Part shown: positions 28,062-37,421 of the stretch, piece by piece
Position numbering within the stretch: the stretch's first letter is position 1
Layout: each line of letters starts with the position of its first letter
Assembly (NCBI RefSeq): GCF_000186265.1
Contig: NC_014934.1
Span: 372,001 to 436,000, forward strand
Reading direction: 5' to 3'
DNA: 64,000 nt
Source: Cellulophaga algicola DSM 14237
GTDB lineage: Bacteria > Bacteroidota > Bacteroidia > Flavobacteriales > Flavobacteriaceae
Notes under the pieces: model-generated
Databases searched by the model: none
What the model saw: the letters and a program-made list of their open reading frames with translations, nothing else
What the model was told of the DNA's origin: nothing
Position numbers and translations under genes: made by a program

Positions 28062-29191
28062 TAATCTCCGTCGGCATCAACAAAATCGACATTTATACTT
28101 AAGGCTTGCAGCATATCAACTTTAAGTAAAATTACATTACGTTGTAATTCATCATAAGTCTCTGTCATTTTAGAATTATCGGTAGTCACTTGAAGTGCTA
28201 AGTCATTCCCTAACTCCGCCGCTTTCGTCTTAGAACTCTCAAACTGATTATTGATAAGGCTACTTAAATCATCTCCATTCTTAATGGTATTTAAAAAATC
28301 TAAATATGATTTTAAGCTTTCCCCTTCTGAAGCTGATGTAAAGCTTTTTCCGTTAAAAAAGTTCTGAGATGCTGTAATTGCAGCTAACAACAATTCTTTC
28401 CCAATTTCTTTACTATATAGTGCTTCAACTTTTTCTGGCAATGGATCTACAGAGAAAACCCCTGCTGGAATTCCAATCTTACCTGCTCTCAACGATTTTT
28501 CATAATAGAAAAGAAAATCATTGACCAACTTATCTACAGAACCTGTTGCCGATGAACTTGTCCCCGTCACAAAAGCACTTCTATAACTGCCTTCCCAATC
28601 ATTTAAAACGGTATTTGACAATTCTAAAACAGTATTAGTCAATTCATTTAAATAGCCGTTATATCCTGTAGCAGTAGATTCTGAATTATAAAAAGCCACT
28701 ATTTCTGCATCAGTACTAGCTAAGCCGTTAATCAAATAATCTATTGCAGGAAAACCTTGAATGGCAATATTGGAAGGCAATGAAAAATTATACGTGTTAT
28801 TGCCTATATTTTGTTCAATGCTTGTTACATCCGTTGGATACACATTTAAACGGTTTCTAAAGTTTAACTCTTCTGCTTTCCCTATCTCAAACATAGATAC
28901 AGTTTGAAAAGATACGTAAGCATCTTTCCATGCGCTACGTAAATTCTGAAGATTTTCTTCTGTAGGAGTTTCTGTAAATACAGAAGAAGCCTGTACCATT
29001 ACAGCAACATCTGCATTAAAAGCAGTATATGCCGGAATAATAATATTGTCTGCCCAATTTATAAGCATTGCACTACGGTTGAAATTATCATTATTCTCTT
29101 CCGAACTACTTCCTCCATTATCACTAGTGGAGCAAGCGAAAACAATTAAACTCAAAAGGATAATAAATCCCCAAACTTTTGTTCTTTTCAT
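28061..29191 (-). CDS. Imelysin-like (M75 family) lipoprotein
   Basis: About 376 residues. The ATG at 29191 gives MKRTKVWGFIILLSLIVFAC, a signal with lipobox VFAC; a TTG six codons upstream is less likely. The mature helical protein shows the imelysin repeats (ADNIIIPAYTAFNADV, AWKDAYVSFQ, QGFPAIDYLINGL). The GxHxxE metal motif of classical imelysins is replaced by GFPAID, as in the non-peptidase branch. Members are linked to iron or heme uptake in the periplasm or on the surface. It is second in the operon, preceded by a strong hairpin and overlapping the HTTM gene. Confidence 0.88.
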   Translation of the reverse strand: MKRTKVWGFIILLSLIVFACSTSDNGGSSSEENNDNFNRSAMLINWADNIIIPAYTAFNADVAVMVQASSVFTETPTEENLQNLRSAWKDAYVSFQTVSMFEIGKAEELNFRNRLNVYPTDVTSIEQNIGNNTYNFSLPSNIAIQGFPAIDYLINGLASTDAEIVAFYNSESTATGYNGYLNELTNTVLELSNTVLNDWEGSYRSAFVTGTSSSATGSVDKLVNDFLFYYEKSLRAGKIGIPAGVFSVDPLPEKVEALYSKEIGKELLLAAITASQNFFNGKSFTSASEGESLKSYLDFLNTIKNGDDLSSLINNQFESSKTKAAELGNDLALQVTTDNSKMTETYDELQRNVILLKVDMLQALSINVDFVDADGD

Positions 29192-29208
29192 ACTAACTTT
29201 TTTCAACA

Positions 29209-29240
29209 ACCAAGCCTTATTGTTTTAAATAAGGCTTGGT
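29209..29240 (-). other. 13-bp perfect hairpin inside the metal operon
   Basis: Stem ACCAAGCCTTATT pairing with AATAAGGCTTGGT, loop of 6 nt, in the 74-nt gap between the DUF4856 and imelysin genes. Leftward RNA lacks a U-run after the stem, so it looks like an mRNA-stabilising or processing hairpin more than a terminator. Confidence 0.75.
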
Positions 29241-29265
29241 AATTTATGTGTTTTTCTAATAAAAC

Positions 29266-30492
29266 TTATTCAATACTTGCAGCCTGTGCAACAGTAAAAT
29301 CGAATTCTGCAGCTATAGCTTCTGAAATACTTTCTATAGTAGCTACTTCCAAATCCCAAAGACCATTCTCACCATCTCCAGTTAGTTGTGAAAGCAATGC
29401 ATCTACTTCTTCCTTACTAAAGTAAGCGTCATTTGTTCCTGGCACTCTTGTAAATCTAAGGCTATATATAAATCCGTAAGCTTCAGATAATGCATGGAAA
29501 GATCCAGTAACTTCACCATTTGCAATTTTAGTTTTTGCTTGTTGTAGGTAGTAAATTCCTCTAACCGCGATTACTTTAGAAATATTCTCACGAATTATTT
29601 CTGCTTGCTCATCACGTACTTCGTAATCTTTAGCAACAATAGCAGCTCTACCTAATTTAAAAGCTTCAAAAATATCTGCTGCAATGGTAGCAAAATCTGT
29701 GTCATCATTTACACGACCTGTATATTCATTTAAAAACTTATCATCTTCACCAATTGTTAAGTTAGGATTTGCAGGGTTTTCAGAAGTACCATAAATGTAG
29801 CCATACGCTTCATCCCACTTATGCTCCATTGAAGTATATGATTTTCCCTCTTCTACGATATCACTATCATTGTTAGCTCTATTACTTTCTGCATCTAAAA
29901 CAGCAGTACTTAAATAGTTATTTAAGATTTGATCTACCATTAATGCGCCTAATACTGATTTTGCAAACATTTGATTGTATTCCAATCCTAGAGCATTAAC
30001 ATATCTTGTAGACGTACCATCCGCTACTTGACCTGCAACACCCGCAGAAGCAAGTACATTTTCATTAGGAAATACTTCATTGATCTGCCCTTCTATATAT
30101 TCTGCAAACTCTCCTTTAATAACAGCCGCTTCGGTCGTATTTGCAGCAAAGAAGTCTGCAGAAGCAGCCACTTTACTCTCTATACTTTTATCTGAACTAT
30201 TTAAATCATCTTCTGAAAAATCAGTAGCACCTTCTACATGCGCAAACATAGCTTTTATAGAAGCTTCTGTTGCGGTCTCAAAAGCTTTAAAGGCATCAGA
30301 TGTTTCTCCCGCCATTAAAATTCTTGTCGTTTGTCCGTCAAAACTCACCGTAGAAACACCATCTCTTTCGAAGGTATATAAAGCAGGGGTTGAAATATCT
30401 GGTGTATTATCTCCAGAAACATTATCATCATCATTATTGCAAGAAGTGAATAAAAGAGTAGCACAAAGTGGTAATAAAAGCAATTTTTTCAT
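29266..30492 (-). CDS. DUF4856 lipoprotein
   Basis: A 408-residue protein with lipobox LLFTSC (Cys19) followed by an Asn/Asp-rich tether. The mature sequence matches the DUF4856 pattern: YTFERDGVSTVSFDGQTTRI near the start, the SYTSMEHKWDEAYGYIYG block at about 218-235, and helical LGRAAIVAKDYEVRDEQAEIIR. Family members usually sit beside imelysin-like lipoproteins and TonB receptors, as here, and are thought to be surface or periplasmic metal-related binding proteins. It is the first gene of the operon and lies just behind a promoter flanked by a perfect inverted repeat. Confidence 0.85.
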   Translation of the reverse strand: MKKLLLLPLCATLLFTSCNNDDDNVSGDNTPDISTPALYTFERDGVSTVSFDGQTTRILMAGETSDAFKAFETATEASIKAMFAHVEGATDFSEDDLNSSDKSIESKVAASADFFAANTTEAAVIKGEFAEYIEGQINEVFPNENVLASAGVAGQVADGTSTRYVNALGLEYNQMFAKSVLGALMVDQILNNYLSTAVLDAESNRANNDSDIVEEGKSYTSMEHKWDEAYGYIYGTSENPANPNLTIGEDDKFLNEYTGRVNDDTDFATIAADIFEAFKLGRAAIVAKDYEVRDEQAEIIRENISKVIAVRGIYYLQQAKTKIANGEVTGSFHALSEAYGFIYSLRFTRVPGTNDAYFSKEEVDALLSQLTGDGENGLWDLEVATIESISEAIAAEFDFTVAQAASIE

Positions 30493-30506
30493 AGTAATAC
30501 TTATTA

Positions 30507-30584
30507 AGATTTAATATAAATAATCTTTCGAGTGCAAATTTAATATCAAAATTGAGACTACCAAATTTTATTTATATTAAATCT
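30507..30584 (-). promoter_or_regulatory. Promoter of the DUF4856 operon enclosed by a 16-bp inverted repeat
   Basis: Leftward TTG (30564-30562), 19-nt spacer, TAAATTTG (30542-30535). The arms AGATTTAATATAAATA (30507-30522) and its exact complement (30569-30584) flank it on both sides. Each arm is itself near-palindromic (ATTTA-ATA-TAAAT). A repressor site pair is likely. Confidence 0.65.
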
Positions 30585-30615
30585 AAATAAATATTAAAAA
30601 TTAATTTTAAATTTT

Positions 30616-31482
30616 CTAATGGTACGCTTTAAACAGTTCTGTTGCTTTATTATAAGCTGCTTCAAAAACCATCCAATTAACATTAGTAGCTACTTTTTCT
30701 GATGTAAAATAGGAAAGCATTTTTTCTGTAGGCATATTGCCTGTGAGTTCATCCTTTGCCATAGGGCAACCTCCAAAACCTTGTATGGCTCCATCAAATC
30801 TGCGACACCCAGATGTGTAGGCTGCATTAATTTTTTCATGCCATTTTGTTGGCGTAGTATGAAGATGAGCACCAAATTCAATATGTGGATATTTTGGAAT
30901 TAAATTAGAGAACAGATAGGTGATCTGTTCCGGAGTAGAGGAACCTACAGTATCGGAAAGTGATAAAATTTTTACGCCCATTGCTGATAATTTCTCCGTC
31001 CACTCCCCTACAATCTCCACATTCCATGGATCGCCGTACGGGTTACCAAAACCCATAGAAATATAGGTAACTACCTCTTTGTTTGATTTATTAGCCACCT
31101 CAAGGATTTCTTTTAATATTTCAACAGATTCTGCGATTGTCTTATGGGTATTCCGCATTTGAAAATTTTCTGAAATAGAAAAAGGATAACCTAAGAAATC
31201 TATTTTCTCTTCTTTTGAAGCCTCCTCCGCACCCCTAACATTAGCTACAATGGATAATAACTTACTTTGTGTTTTAGATAAATCTAGCAATGAAAGTACT
31301 TCTGAAGTATCTATCATTTGTGGAATAGCTTTAGGAGACACAAAACTACCCACATCAATAGTATCAAAACCACAGCCCAACAAAGATTGAATATACTTCA
31401 CCTTTTCTTCTGTAGGAATAAAAGTCTTTATTCCTTGCATTGCATCACGAGGACACTCTACTATTTTTACATTGTTAGTCAT
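30616..31482 (-). CDS. mvaB: Hydroxymethylglutaryl-CoA lyase
   Basis: A 288-residue TIM-barrel enzyme of the DRE-TIM family that splits HMG-CoA to acetoacetate and acetyl-CoA, in leucine breakdown. Seen: the early substrate motif VECPRDAMQG (in place of VEVGPRDGLQ), VGSFVSPKAIPQM, the metal ligands in FGAHLHTTP, and the signature loop GFGGCPMAKDELTGNMPTE with the catalytic Cys. It follows the LysE gene by 32 nt and may share its transcript. Confidence 0.92.
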   Translation of the reverse strand: MTNNVKIVECPRDAMQGIKTFIPTEEKVKYIQSLLGCGFDTIDVGSFVSPKAIPQMIDTSEVLSLLDLSKTQSKLLSIVANVRGAEEASKEEKIDFLGYPFSISENFQMRNTHKTIAESVEILKEILEVANKSNKEVVTYISMGFGNPYGDPWNVEIVGEWTEKLSAMGVKILSLSDTVGSSTPEQITYLFSNLIPKYPHIEFGAHLHTTPTKWHEKINAAYTSGCRRFDGAIQGFGGCPMAKDELTGNMPTEKMLSYFTSEKVATNVNWMVFEAAYNKATELFKAYH

Positions 31483-31514
31483 AAAGCCAATTGTAATCTA
31501 TTTCAAAATTACCA

Positions 31515-32141
31515 CTATTTATTTAAAAATAAGAGGTAGACGCCAATCCCAATAAAAACAACAATTTGCATCCACTTTAAAATAAAGCCCACTTTTTTAT
31601 TAGATTTTATATATTTAGACACCATACCTGATAAAATGGCAATAATAACAAAAACTATAAATGAAATTAGTATAAAAATAAATCCCAAAATATAGAACTG
31701 AAATTGAACACTAATATCATCGCTAAAAAGAAAACCAGGAAAAAATGCTAAGAAAAAAATAGTCACCTTAGGATTCAAGACATTCATTATAAACCCTTGT
31801 CTAAAAAGAGATACGATGTTCTTTTTGGGAATGGCATCTGATTTTAAATCAATCTGTCCAGAACTTTTAAACACTTTATAGGCCAAATAAAATAGATATA
31901 AAGCTCCAAATACTTTAATACAGGTTAAAATTAAAATATTTTCTTTTATTAATGCAGAAACACCAAAAGCCAATAAAGTAGTATGAATTAAACAGCCACT
32001 AACCAACCCAAAAGCCGTAGCTATGCCGTCTTTTCTACCATTTATCACACTTTGCATTAATACATAAATGATATCTGGACCTGGTGTTATTGCAAGTGCC
32101 GCTGTGGCTATAATAAAGGTATAAAGGAGATCGTAATTCAA
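31515..32141 (-). CDS. LysE/RhtB family exporter
   Basis: A 208-residue inner-membrane protein with about six membrane segments. The family N-terminal motif ITPGPDIIYVLMQS follows the first helix, then GLVSGCLIHTTLLAFGVSAL, and the conserved FIMNVLNPKVTIFFLAF near 113-129. Members export amino acids or small metabolites by proton exchange; the substrate here is unknown. Divergent from the Dabb gene and upstream of HMG-CoA lyase. Confidence 0.92.
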   Translation of the reverse strand: MNYDLLYTFIIATAALAITPGPDIIYVLMQSVINGRKDGIATAFGLVSGCLIHTTLLAFGVSALIKENILILTCIKVFGALYLFYLAYKVFKSSGQIDLKSDAIPKKNIVSLFRQGFIMNVLNPKVTIFFLAFFPGFLFSDDISVQFQFYILGFIFILISFIVFVIIAILSGMVSKYIKSNKKVGFILKWMQIVVFIGIGVYLLFLNK

Positions 32142-32227
32142 ACCGAAAATTTATAATAAAGCTAAATATACTCTTAAAAGGTAAAATATTTAGGCCGTAT
32201 TACCCTATCTTACCTAAAAGATTTCTT

Positions 32228-32641
32228 ATGAAGAATATTGCTTTAGTTTTAATCTTGCTCACCATCACATCAATTCATGCGCAAGACGAAACAATAACAA
32301 CGGAAAAAATGACAGAAACTATAAGTATTAACGACAACAAATTATTAAGACATGTTGTTTTATTTCAGTTTAAAAAGGGTACTACTGCTGAAAAAATAAA
32401 AGAAATAGAATCAGCTTTTCATAAGCTACCCTCCAAGATTAAAGAAATTTCCAGTTATGAATGGGGATTAAACAATAGTCCTGAAAATTTAAACAAAGGC
32501 TTTACGCATTGCTTTTTTATAACATTTAAAAATGAAGAAGACCGCGCTAAATATTTACCACACCCAGACCACAAAGCTTTTGGAGAATTATTAACACCAC
32601 ATTTAGAAGATGTACTTGTATTAGATTACTGGACCAACTAA
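32228..32641 (+). CDS. Exported Dabb (stress-responsive alpha/beta-barrel) protein
   Basis: A 137-residue protein with a signal peptide ([19 protein letters not shown]). The mature part is a Dabb domain: [25 protein letters not shown], then [24 protein letters not shown] and [10 protein letters not shown]. Such dimeric ferredoxin-like barrels bind or convert small hydrophobic molecules; export in this one suggests an envelope role. Function unknown. Its stop codon overlaps that of pyrD on the other strand by 4 bases. Confidence 0.87.
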   Translation: MKNIALVLILLTITSIHAQDETITTEKMTETISINDNKLLRHVVLFQFKKGTTAEKIKEIESAFHKLPSKIKEISSYEWGLNNSPENLNKGFTHCFFITFKNEEDRAKYLPHPDHKAFGELLTPHLEDVLVLDYWTN

Positions 32642-33675
32642 CTTCTTTTTAAGATAGCCTTGTTAATTCTCTTCACTAAAGCAGGGCCTTCGTAGATAAA
32701 GCCTGTCCATAATTGAATTAAATCTGCGCCAGCATCTAATTTCTCTAGCGCTTCTTCTGGAGAAGTAATTCCGCCTACCCCAATAATAGGGAATGCTTTA
32801 TTACTTTTCTCAGATAAAAACCTAATAACTTCCGTACTTCGCTGCGCTAAAGGTTTTCCGCTTAAACCACCAGCTTCTTCTAAAAGCAACTGATGAGACT
32901 TTAAACCCTGTCGGTTAATTGTCGTATTAGTCGCTATAATGCCGTCTATCTTTGTAACAGCAACAATTTCAATAATATCTAATAGCTGACTATCCGTCAA
33001 GTCTGGAGCAATCTTAAGTAAGATTGGTTTTTCTTTAACTGCTTTGGCGTTGGCTATTTTAGTGTTTTCTAATTTTAGTTGGTTCAATAATTTAGTCAAA
33101 GGTTCCTTATCCTGTAACTCTCTTAAGCCTGGAGTATTTGGCGAACTTACATTTACGACAAAATAATCGACATGATCAAAAAGAGCATCAAAACAAATAA
33201 GATAATCTGAAGTTGCTTTATCGTTAGGTGTAATTTTATTTTTACCAATATTTCCACCAACAATAACTCTATGTTCTTTTTTTAGCTCCGCTACAGCTTC
33301 TAAAACCCCTAAATTATTAAATCCCATTCGATTAATAATCGCTTGATCTGCCTTTAATCTAAAAAGTCGTTTTTTAGGGTTGCCTTCTTGTGGTTTTGGT
33401 GTGAGCGTACCTATTTCTATAAATCCGAATCCGAAATCAGATAACTCATTATACAGCTTTGCATTTTTATCAAACCCTGCTCCTAATCCTACTGGGTTTT
33501 TAAATGTAAGACCAAATAAGTTACGTTCAAGCTTCTTATCCTCTATAACATAGATTGATCTAATGAGTTTTGAAAAGCCCATTTTACCTAGTAGATTAAT
33601 CATAAAAAAAGAAAAATGATGAATCTTCTCTGGATCAAACAAGAAAAATATAGGGCGTAGAATAAGTTTGTACAT
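32638..33675 (-). CDS. pyrD: Dihydroorotate dehydrogenase (quinone), class 2
   Basis: A 345-residue FMN enzyme of pyrimidine synthesis that oxidises dihydroorotate and reduces membrane quinone. The N-terminal amphipathic helices (about 1-40, [24 protein letters not shown]) mark class 2. [11 protein letters not shown], the catalytic serine loop [26 protein letters not shown], and the FMN-phosphate loop [13 protein letters not shown] are all present. Length is normal. Convergent overlap with the Dabb gene. Confidence 0.97.
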   Translation of the reverse strand: MYKLILRPIFFLFDPEKIHHFSFFMINLLGKMGFSKLIRSIYVIEDKKLERNLFGLTFKNPVGLGAGFDKNAKLYNELSDFGFGFIEIGTLTPKPQEGNPKKRLFRLKADQAIINRMGFNNLGVLEAVAELKKEHRVIVGGNIGKNKITPNDKATSDYLICFDALFDHVDYFVVNVSSPNTPGLRELQDKEPLTKLLNQLKLENTKIANAKAVKEKPILLKIAPDLTDSQLLDIIEIVAVTKIDGIIATNTTINRQGLKSHQLLLEEAGGLSGKPLAQRSTEVIRFLSEKSNKAFPIIGVGGITSPEEALEKLDAGADLIQLWTGFIYEGPALVKRINKAILKRS

Positions 33676-33760
33676 GAATGGATAAAATTTTCACAAAAAT
33701 ACAAACATCAACAAGGAACTTTACCAGTTACTCCTAATTTTATTAACACAACAATACACC

Positions 33761-34174
33761 TTATTCTATAAGTTTCTCAATTGGTGTTCTTTTTGCAGAT
33801 TCGCACAGTAATTGATAGCGTTCATATTGTTTTTCGTTAAATAATGAAATCAGTTTTTGATCATAACTCACTGTAATTGCAAACATTTTATCTTCTAATT
33901 CCTTATGCTTCTTAGCAAGAATTAAAAGTTCATCTGGTGTACTTTGCGGATGGGTTTCAAAAAGTTTTTTAACTTCCAATTCCTGATCATCCAACTCCGC
34001 CTTCAGATCTTTCCGCAACACCTCTAAAACCGTTGTTTGCTCTTCATTTAATTGAAAAATAGTCTTTATAGTATCCGCATTTTTACTGCCAATATCTAAA
34101 ATACAAGCTTGCGCATTTGTTTTGATTACACTTAAAAAAAGGACTATCACTGAAAATAAAAGTTTAAACTTCAT
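33761..34174 (-). CDS. Small exported helical protein (Spy/CpxP-like layout)
   Basis: Start set at the ATG at 34174, which opens a signal peptide (MKFKLLFSVIVLFLSVIKTNAQ); an upstream ATG 17 codons earlier would bury it. The mature part of about 115 residues is charged and helical (QLNEEQTTVLEVLRKDLKAELDD, KKHKELEDKMFAITVSYDQKLISLFNEKQYERYQ), recalling Spy/CpxP-like periplasmic helix hairpins, where LTxxQ-like turns recur; here NEEQ and NEKQ occur at matching places. The family is not certain. It lies upstream of, but is probably not co-transcribed with, the downstream genes. Confidence 0.72.
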   Translation of the reverse strand: MKFKLLFSVIVLFLSVIKTNAQACILDIGSKNADTIKTIFQLNEEQTTVLEVLRKDLKAELDDQELEVKKLFETHPQSTPDELLILAKKHKELEDKMFAITVSYDQKLISLFNEKQYERYQLLCESAKRTPIEKLIE

Positions 34175-34257
34175 TTGTTTGATTTGAATTGAATTAAAAA
34201 ACAATGGACTATAGTTAAAACGCACTTTTTACTAAATAGTATAATTTAAAGTACTAA

Positions 34258-34285
34258 AAAATAAAAAGCCACCTATTGGTGGCTT
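34258..34285 (-). terminator. Terminator for the second TonB receptor gene (leftward)
   Basis: Stem AAGCCACC pairing with GGTGGCTT (34266-34285), loop TATT, with A-rich 34258-34265 reading as U-rich leftward. It lies 21 nt after the receptor's stop codon. Confidence 0.85.
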
Positions 34286-34306
34286 AAATACTTAAACGAT
34301 CTGTTC

Positions 34307-37282
34307 TTATTTTAAAGTAAAGCTTACTCTTGCAAATAAAAACCTTCCACCAATTCCAAATTGTTGTGCTCTTCGAGACCAATCAAAACGACCATCACTT
34401 CTATTATTAAAAGCATCTTCTGCTCTGTCTGGATAGATATCAAATAAATTATTTGCCCCTATTGTAAATGTTAATGCATCTGTAGCTTTATACCCGACTG
34501 ATAAATCAGTAACTAACTTTTCTCCAAAAACTTGTTGGTTCGCTATGGTCGTAGTCGCTTCTGTGACTTCTCCGAAATAAACATTTCTTAAAAAGAAAAT
34601 TAACTTTTCTGAAGTAAGGCTATTAGATAAATTAAACTTAGTTCTTGGCACAGCCTCTTCAAGATAAACTCTACTATCTTCTGGAAAATAAGTATCTACT
34701 AAACCTGCATCTTGTAAAACTTGAGAAGCATTTATATCTCCTACTTTTTTAGTCTTTGAAAAAGTACCCGCTAAATCAGATTTAAGTCTCCAATTATCAC
34801 CAAATGTTGCTTTATGTGTAATTACAATATCTAATCCTTTAGATTCTGTATCTATCGCATTTGCAAAGAATGACGCAGCCGTTGCATTAGCTTGACTCAA
34901 AAGATTGAACAATTCTAGTTGAGGACCTGAATACACTTTAACGTCACTACCAGAACCGTCATCTGCATCCGGCGTAGGCTCAAATTGACCTGTATACACC
35001 ACCCTATCATTTATTTTTACAAAATACCCATCTACTGTAACTGTTAGATTAGCATTTGGAATTTTAGCGGTAAGCCCAAAACTAGCACTACTAGATGTTT
35101 CCTCTTTTAATTTAGGAATACCTAACAGTTTTGCTGCTCTACTATCATTAGCAAAAGTTCCTACTTCTTGCGGATCACCATTCTGATCAAATATGGTTGA
35201 AGTAGAATTAAAATTAATTTGATGCAAAGATGGTGCTCTAAAACCCGTATTTAAGGCTCCTCTAATATTTAGATTCTCTGAAGCTTTAACCCTTGAAGCT
35301 AATTTAAAATTTATCGTGGAACCAAAATCACTATAGTTTTCAAAACGAGTTGCAAAACTTAATAAAAATTTCTCAGTAACATCTGCTTCTAAATCAAGAT
35401 ATCCTGCAACACTATTTCTCCCTCTAGATAATTCATTCTTAGGGCCAAAACCTGGAAATACCTGAGAGCCTCCGGGTCTTGAATTGCCAAAGAAGTCTGA
35501 AGGCACTAATAATGCAGAATTTGAATTTGGGATTGTTTTATTGTCTCCATCTAAAACTGGACTACCGGCATCATCCCTAAGAATATCATCATAAGGATTA
35601 TTTATATTTCCCGTACCATCATATAGACCATAGGAAGCCGGCTCACCCGCAACAATATCATAATTTTCAACTCTATATTCTGCGCCAAATGCTATGTTTA
35701 AGCCAGACATAACGTCTTCAAAAAACTGACTAACATCTAAATTAGAGGTATTCTGTGAAAATGAGAATCCACCAGCATCAAAAAACGTTGGTGAAGCATT
35801 TTCTAAAGAAGCATTAAATGTATTTCCTATAGTATACAAAAAAGAGTTTTTTCCATAAGTATTACTAAAATCCACACTCCAATCACCAATCATACCTTTT
35901 ATTCCTACAGACAAAGATTGATCTTTGATTGTTGAATTAATTTCTGGTAAAAATCCATCAATATACGCAGGAGTAAAGGTTCTACTTTGATTTGGCAGTC
36001 TATAAAAACCTGCAGAATTACCGGTTCTTGAGCTGAGACCAGCAAAAGAATAAAGCTCCGTTCCGTTAGTATCTAATGGTAACGAGAAATTAGCAAATAA
36101 ACGACCACCTCTTAAAGCTGATTGTCCTACACGCATATTATAATCACTTCTTTCCTTTCCTCTCGCTGCTAATTCTGCAGTTGTATTGTCTGCTGATAAA
36201 AGCGTTCTTAATTCATCTTTAGTAGCTGCTCCATTTCTATTAATTCCCGCCTGATCTGTATACTGAATTACATCAGCAACATCATTATCAAGTAAACTTG
36301 AAATATCATAACCGTCTGCACCTGCAACTCGTTCTACTGTATTATACAAATTAAAAATAGAACCCTCCCATTCATTCATTCTACCATAGGCTTCACGAAC
36401 GTCAAAATCTCCTGAAAAATTTATAAATCCTCCATTTTCTCCAATGGGAAGTCCATAACTTGCAGCCACATTTGTTGTCTGCCCGTCTACTCCACCAGTT
36501 TGATCATTTGCATTTTTAGAGAAATTTGCTCCTGTTGTTACTGTAGCCGTTAACTCGTTTACACTTTTATTCAAAATAATGTTGATAACACCCGCAATAG
36601 CATCTGAACCATATTGTGCTGCAGCACCATCTCTTAAAACTTCAATACGTTGTATTGCTGCAGCAGGAATAGCATTTAAATCTGTTCCTACACTACCCCT
36701 ACCAAATGTTCCGTTAACATTAATTAATGAAGAAGTATGTCTCCTTTTACCATTAATTAATACCAAAACTTGATCAGGACCTAAACCTCTCAAAGAGGCT
36801 GGATCAACATGGTCTGTACCATCTGAAATAGTTTGTGTATTTGAAGTAAACGATGGCGCTACATAATTTAATATTTGATTTAAATTTACCTGAGGCGCAA
36901 TATTATTTAATTCCTTCATATTAATAACATCAACAGGGACCGTACTTTCTGTAGCTGTTCTATTTGGGTTACGAGAACCTACAATAACCACTTCTTCTAA
37001 GGCTAGACCCGATGCTAATCTAATTGTCATATTAGAATTTGCAACTGTAACATTTTTTGTTTCAAAACCTATATAAGAGACTATTAACATATCACCTACA
37101 GCTGCTTCGATACTAAAATTTCCATCAAAATCTGTAGTGGCTCCTGTTGTAGTTCCTTTTTTTACTATTGAAGCTCCTGGTAAAGGAACTCCTTCATCAT
37201 CTAAAACTGTTCCCGTAATTTGGGCGTTAGAAAAACTTACGGCACTGAGTAAAACAATAAATAATAAGTACATTTTTTTCAT
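34307..37282 (-). CDS. TonB-dependent outer-membrane receptor
   Basis: A 991-residue protein. Signal peptide [21 protein letters not shown], then a CarboxypepD_reg-like domain ([22 protein letters not shown]), the plug ([60 protein letters not shown]), and a long barrel ending [11 protein letters not shown]. It resembles TonB receptors of iron or vitamin type more than SusC: there is no SusD partner and the family TonB-box context is not SusC-like. The substrate is unknown. It is monocistronic, with a terminator; no clear promoter match was found. Confidence 0.92.
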   Translation of the reverse strand: MKKMYLLFIVLLSAVSFSNAQITGTVLDDEGVPLPGASIVKKGTTTGATTDFDGNFSIEAAVGDMLIVSYIGFETKNVTVANSNMTIRLASGLALEEVVIVGSRNPNRTATESTVPVDVINMKELNNIAPQVNLNQILNYVAPSFTSNTQTISDGTDHVDPASLRGLGPDQVLVLINGKRRHTSSLINVNGTFGRGSVGTDLNAIPAAAIQRIEVLRDGAAAQYGSDAIAGVINIILNKSVNELTATVTTGANFSKNANDQTGGVDGQTTNVAASYGLPIGENGGFINFSGDFDVREAYGRMNEWEGSIFNLYNTVERVAGADGYDISSLLDNDVADVIQYTDQAGINRNGAATKDELRTLLSADNTTAELAARGKERSDYNMRVGQSALRGGRLFANFSLPLDTNGTELYSFAGLSSRTGNSAGFYRLPNQSRTFTPAYIDGFLPEINSTIKDQSLSVGIKGMIGDWSVDFSNTYGKNSFLYTIGNTFNASLENASPTFFDAGGFSFSQNTSNLDVSQFFEDVMSGLNIAFGAEYRVENYDIVAGEPASYGLYDGTGNINNPYDDILRDDAGSPVLDGDNKTIPNSNSALLVPSDFFGNSRPGGSQVFPGFGPKNELSRGRNSVAGYLDLEADVTEKFLLSFATRFENYSDFGSTINFKLASRVKASENLNIRGALNTGFRAPSLHQINFNSTSTIFDQNGDPQEVGTFANDSRAAKLLGIPKLKEETSSSASFGLTAKIPNANLTVTVDGYFVKINDRVVYTGQFEPTPDADDGSGSDVKVYSGPQLELFNLLSQANATAASFFANAIDTESKGLDIVITHKATFGDNWRLKSDLAGTFSKTKKVGDINASQVLQDAGLVDTYFPEDSRVYLEEAVPRTKFNLSNSLTSEKLIFFLRNVYFGEVTEATTTIANQQVFGEKLVTDLSVGYKATDALTFTIGANNLFDIYPDRAEDAFNNRSDGRFDWSRRAQQFGIGGRFLFARVSFTLK

Positions 37283-37421
37283 AAGATAGTATTTGAGTTA
37301 TTCTTGTATGAAGTTAGCATAAAATTATGTAATCCTCAACTTATTAAATAAATGTTAAAAAAAAATTTAATAGTTATTCAATAAATTACCTAATTCGTAT
37401 TTTTATAAAAAATTATAATAA

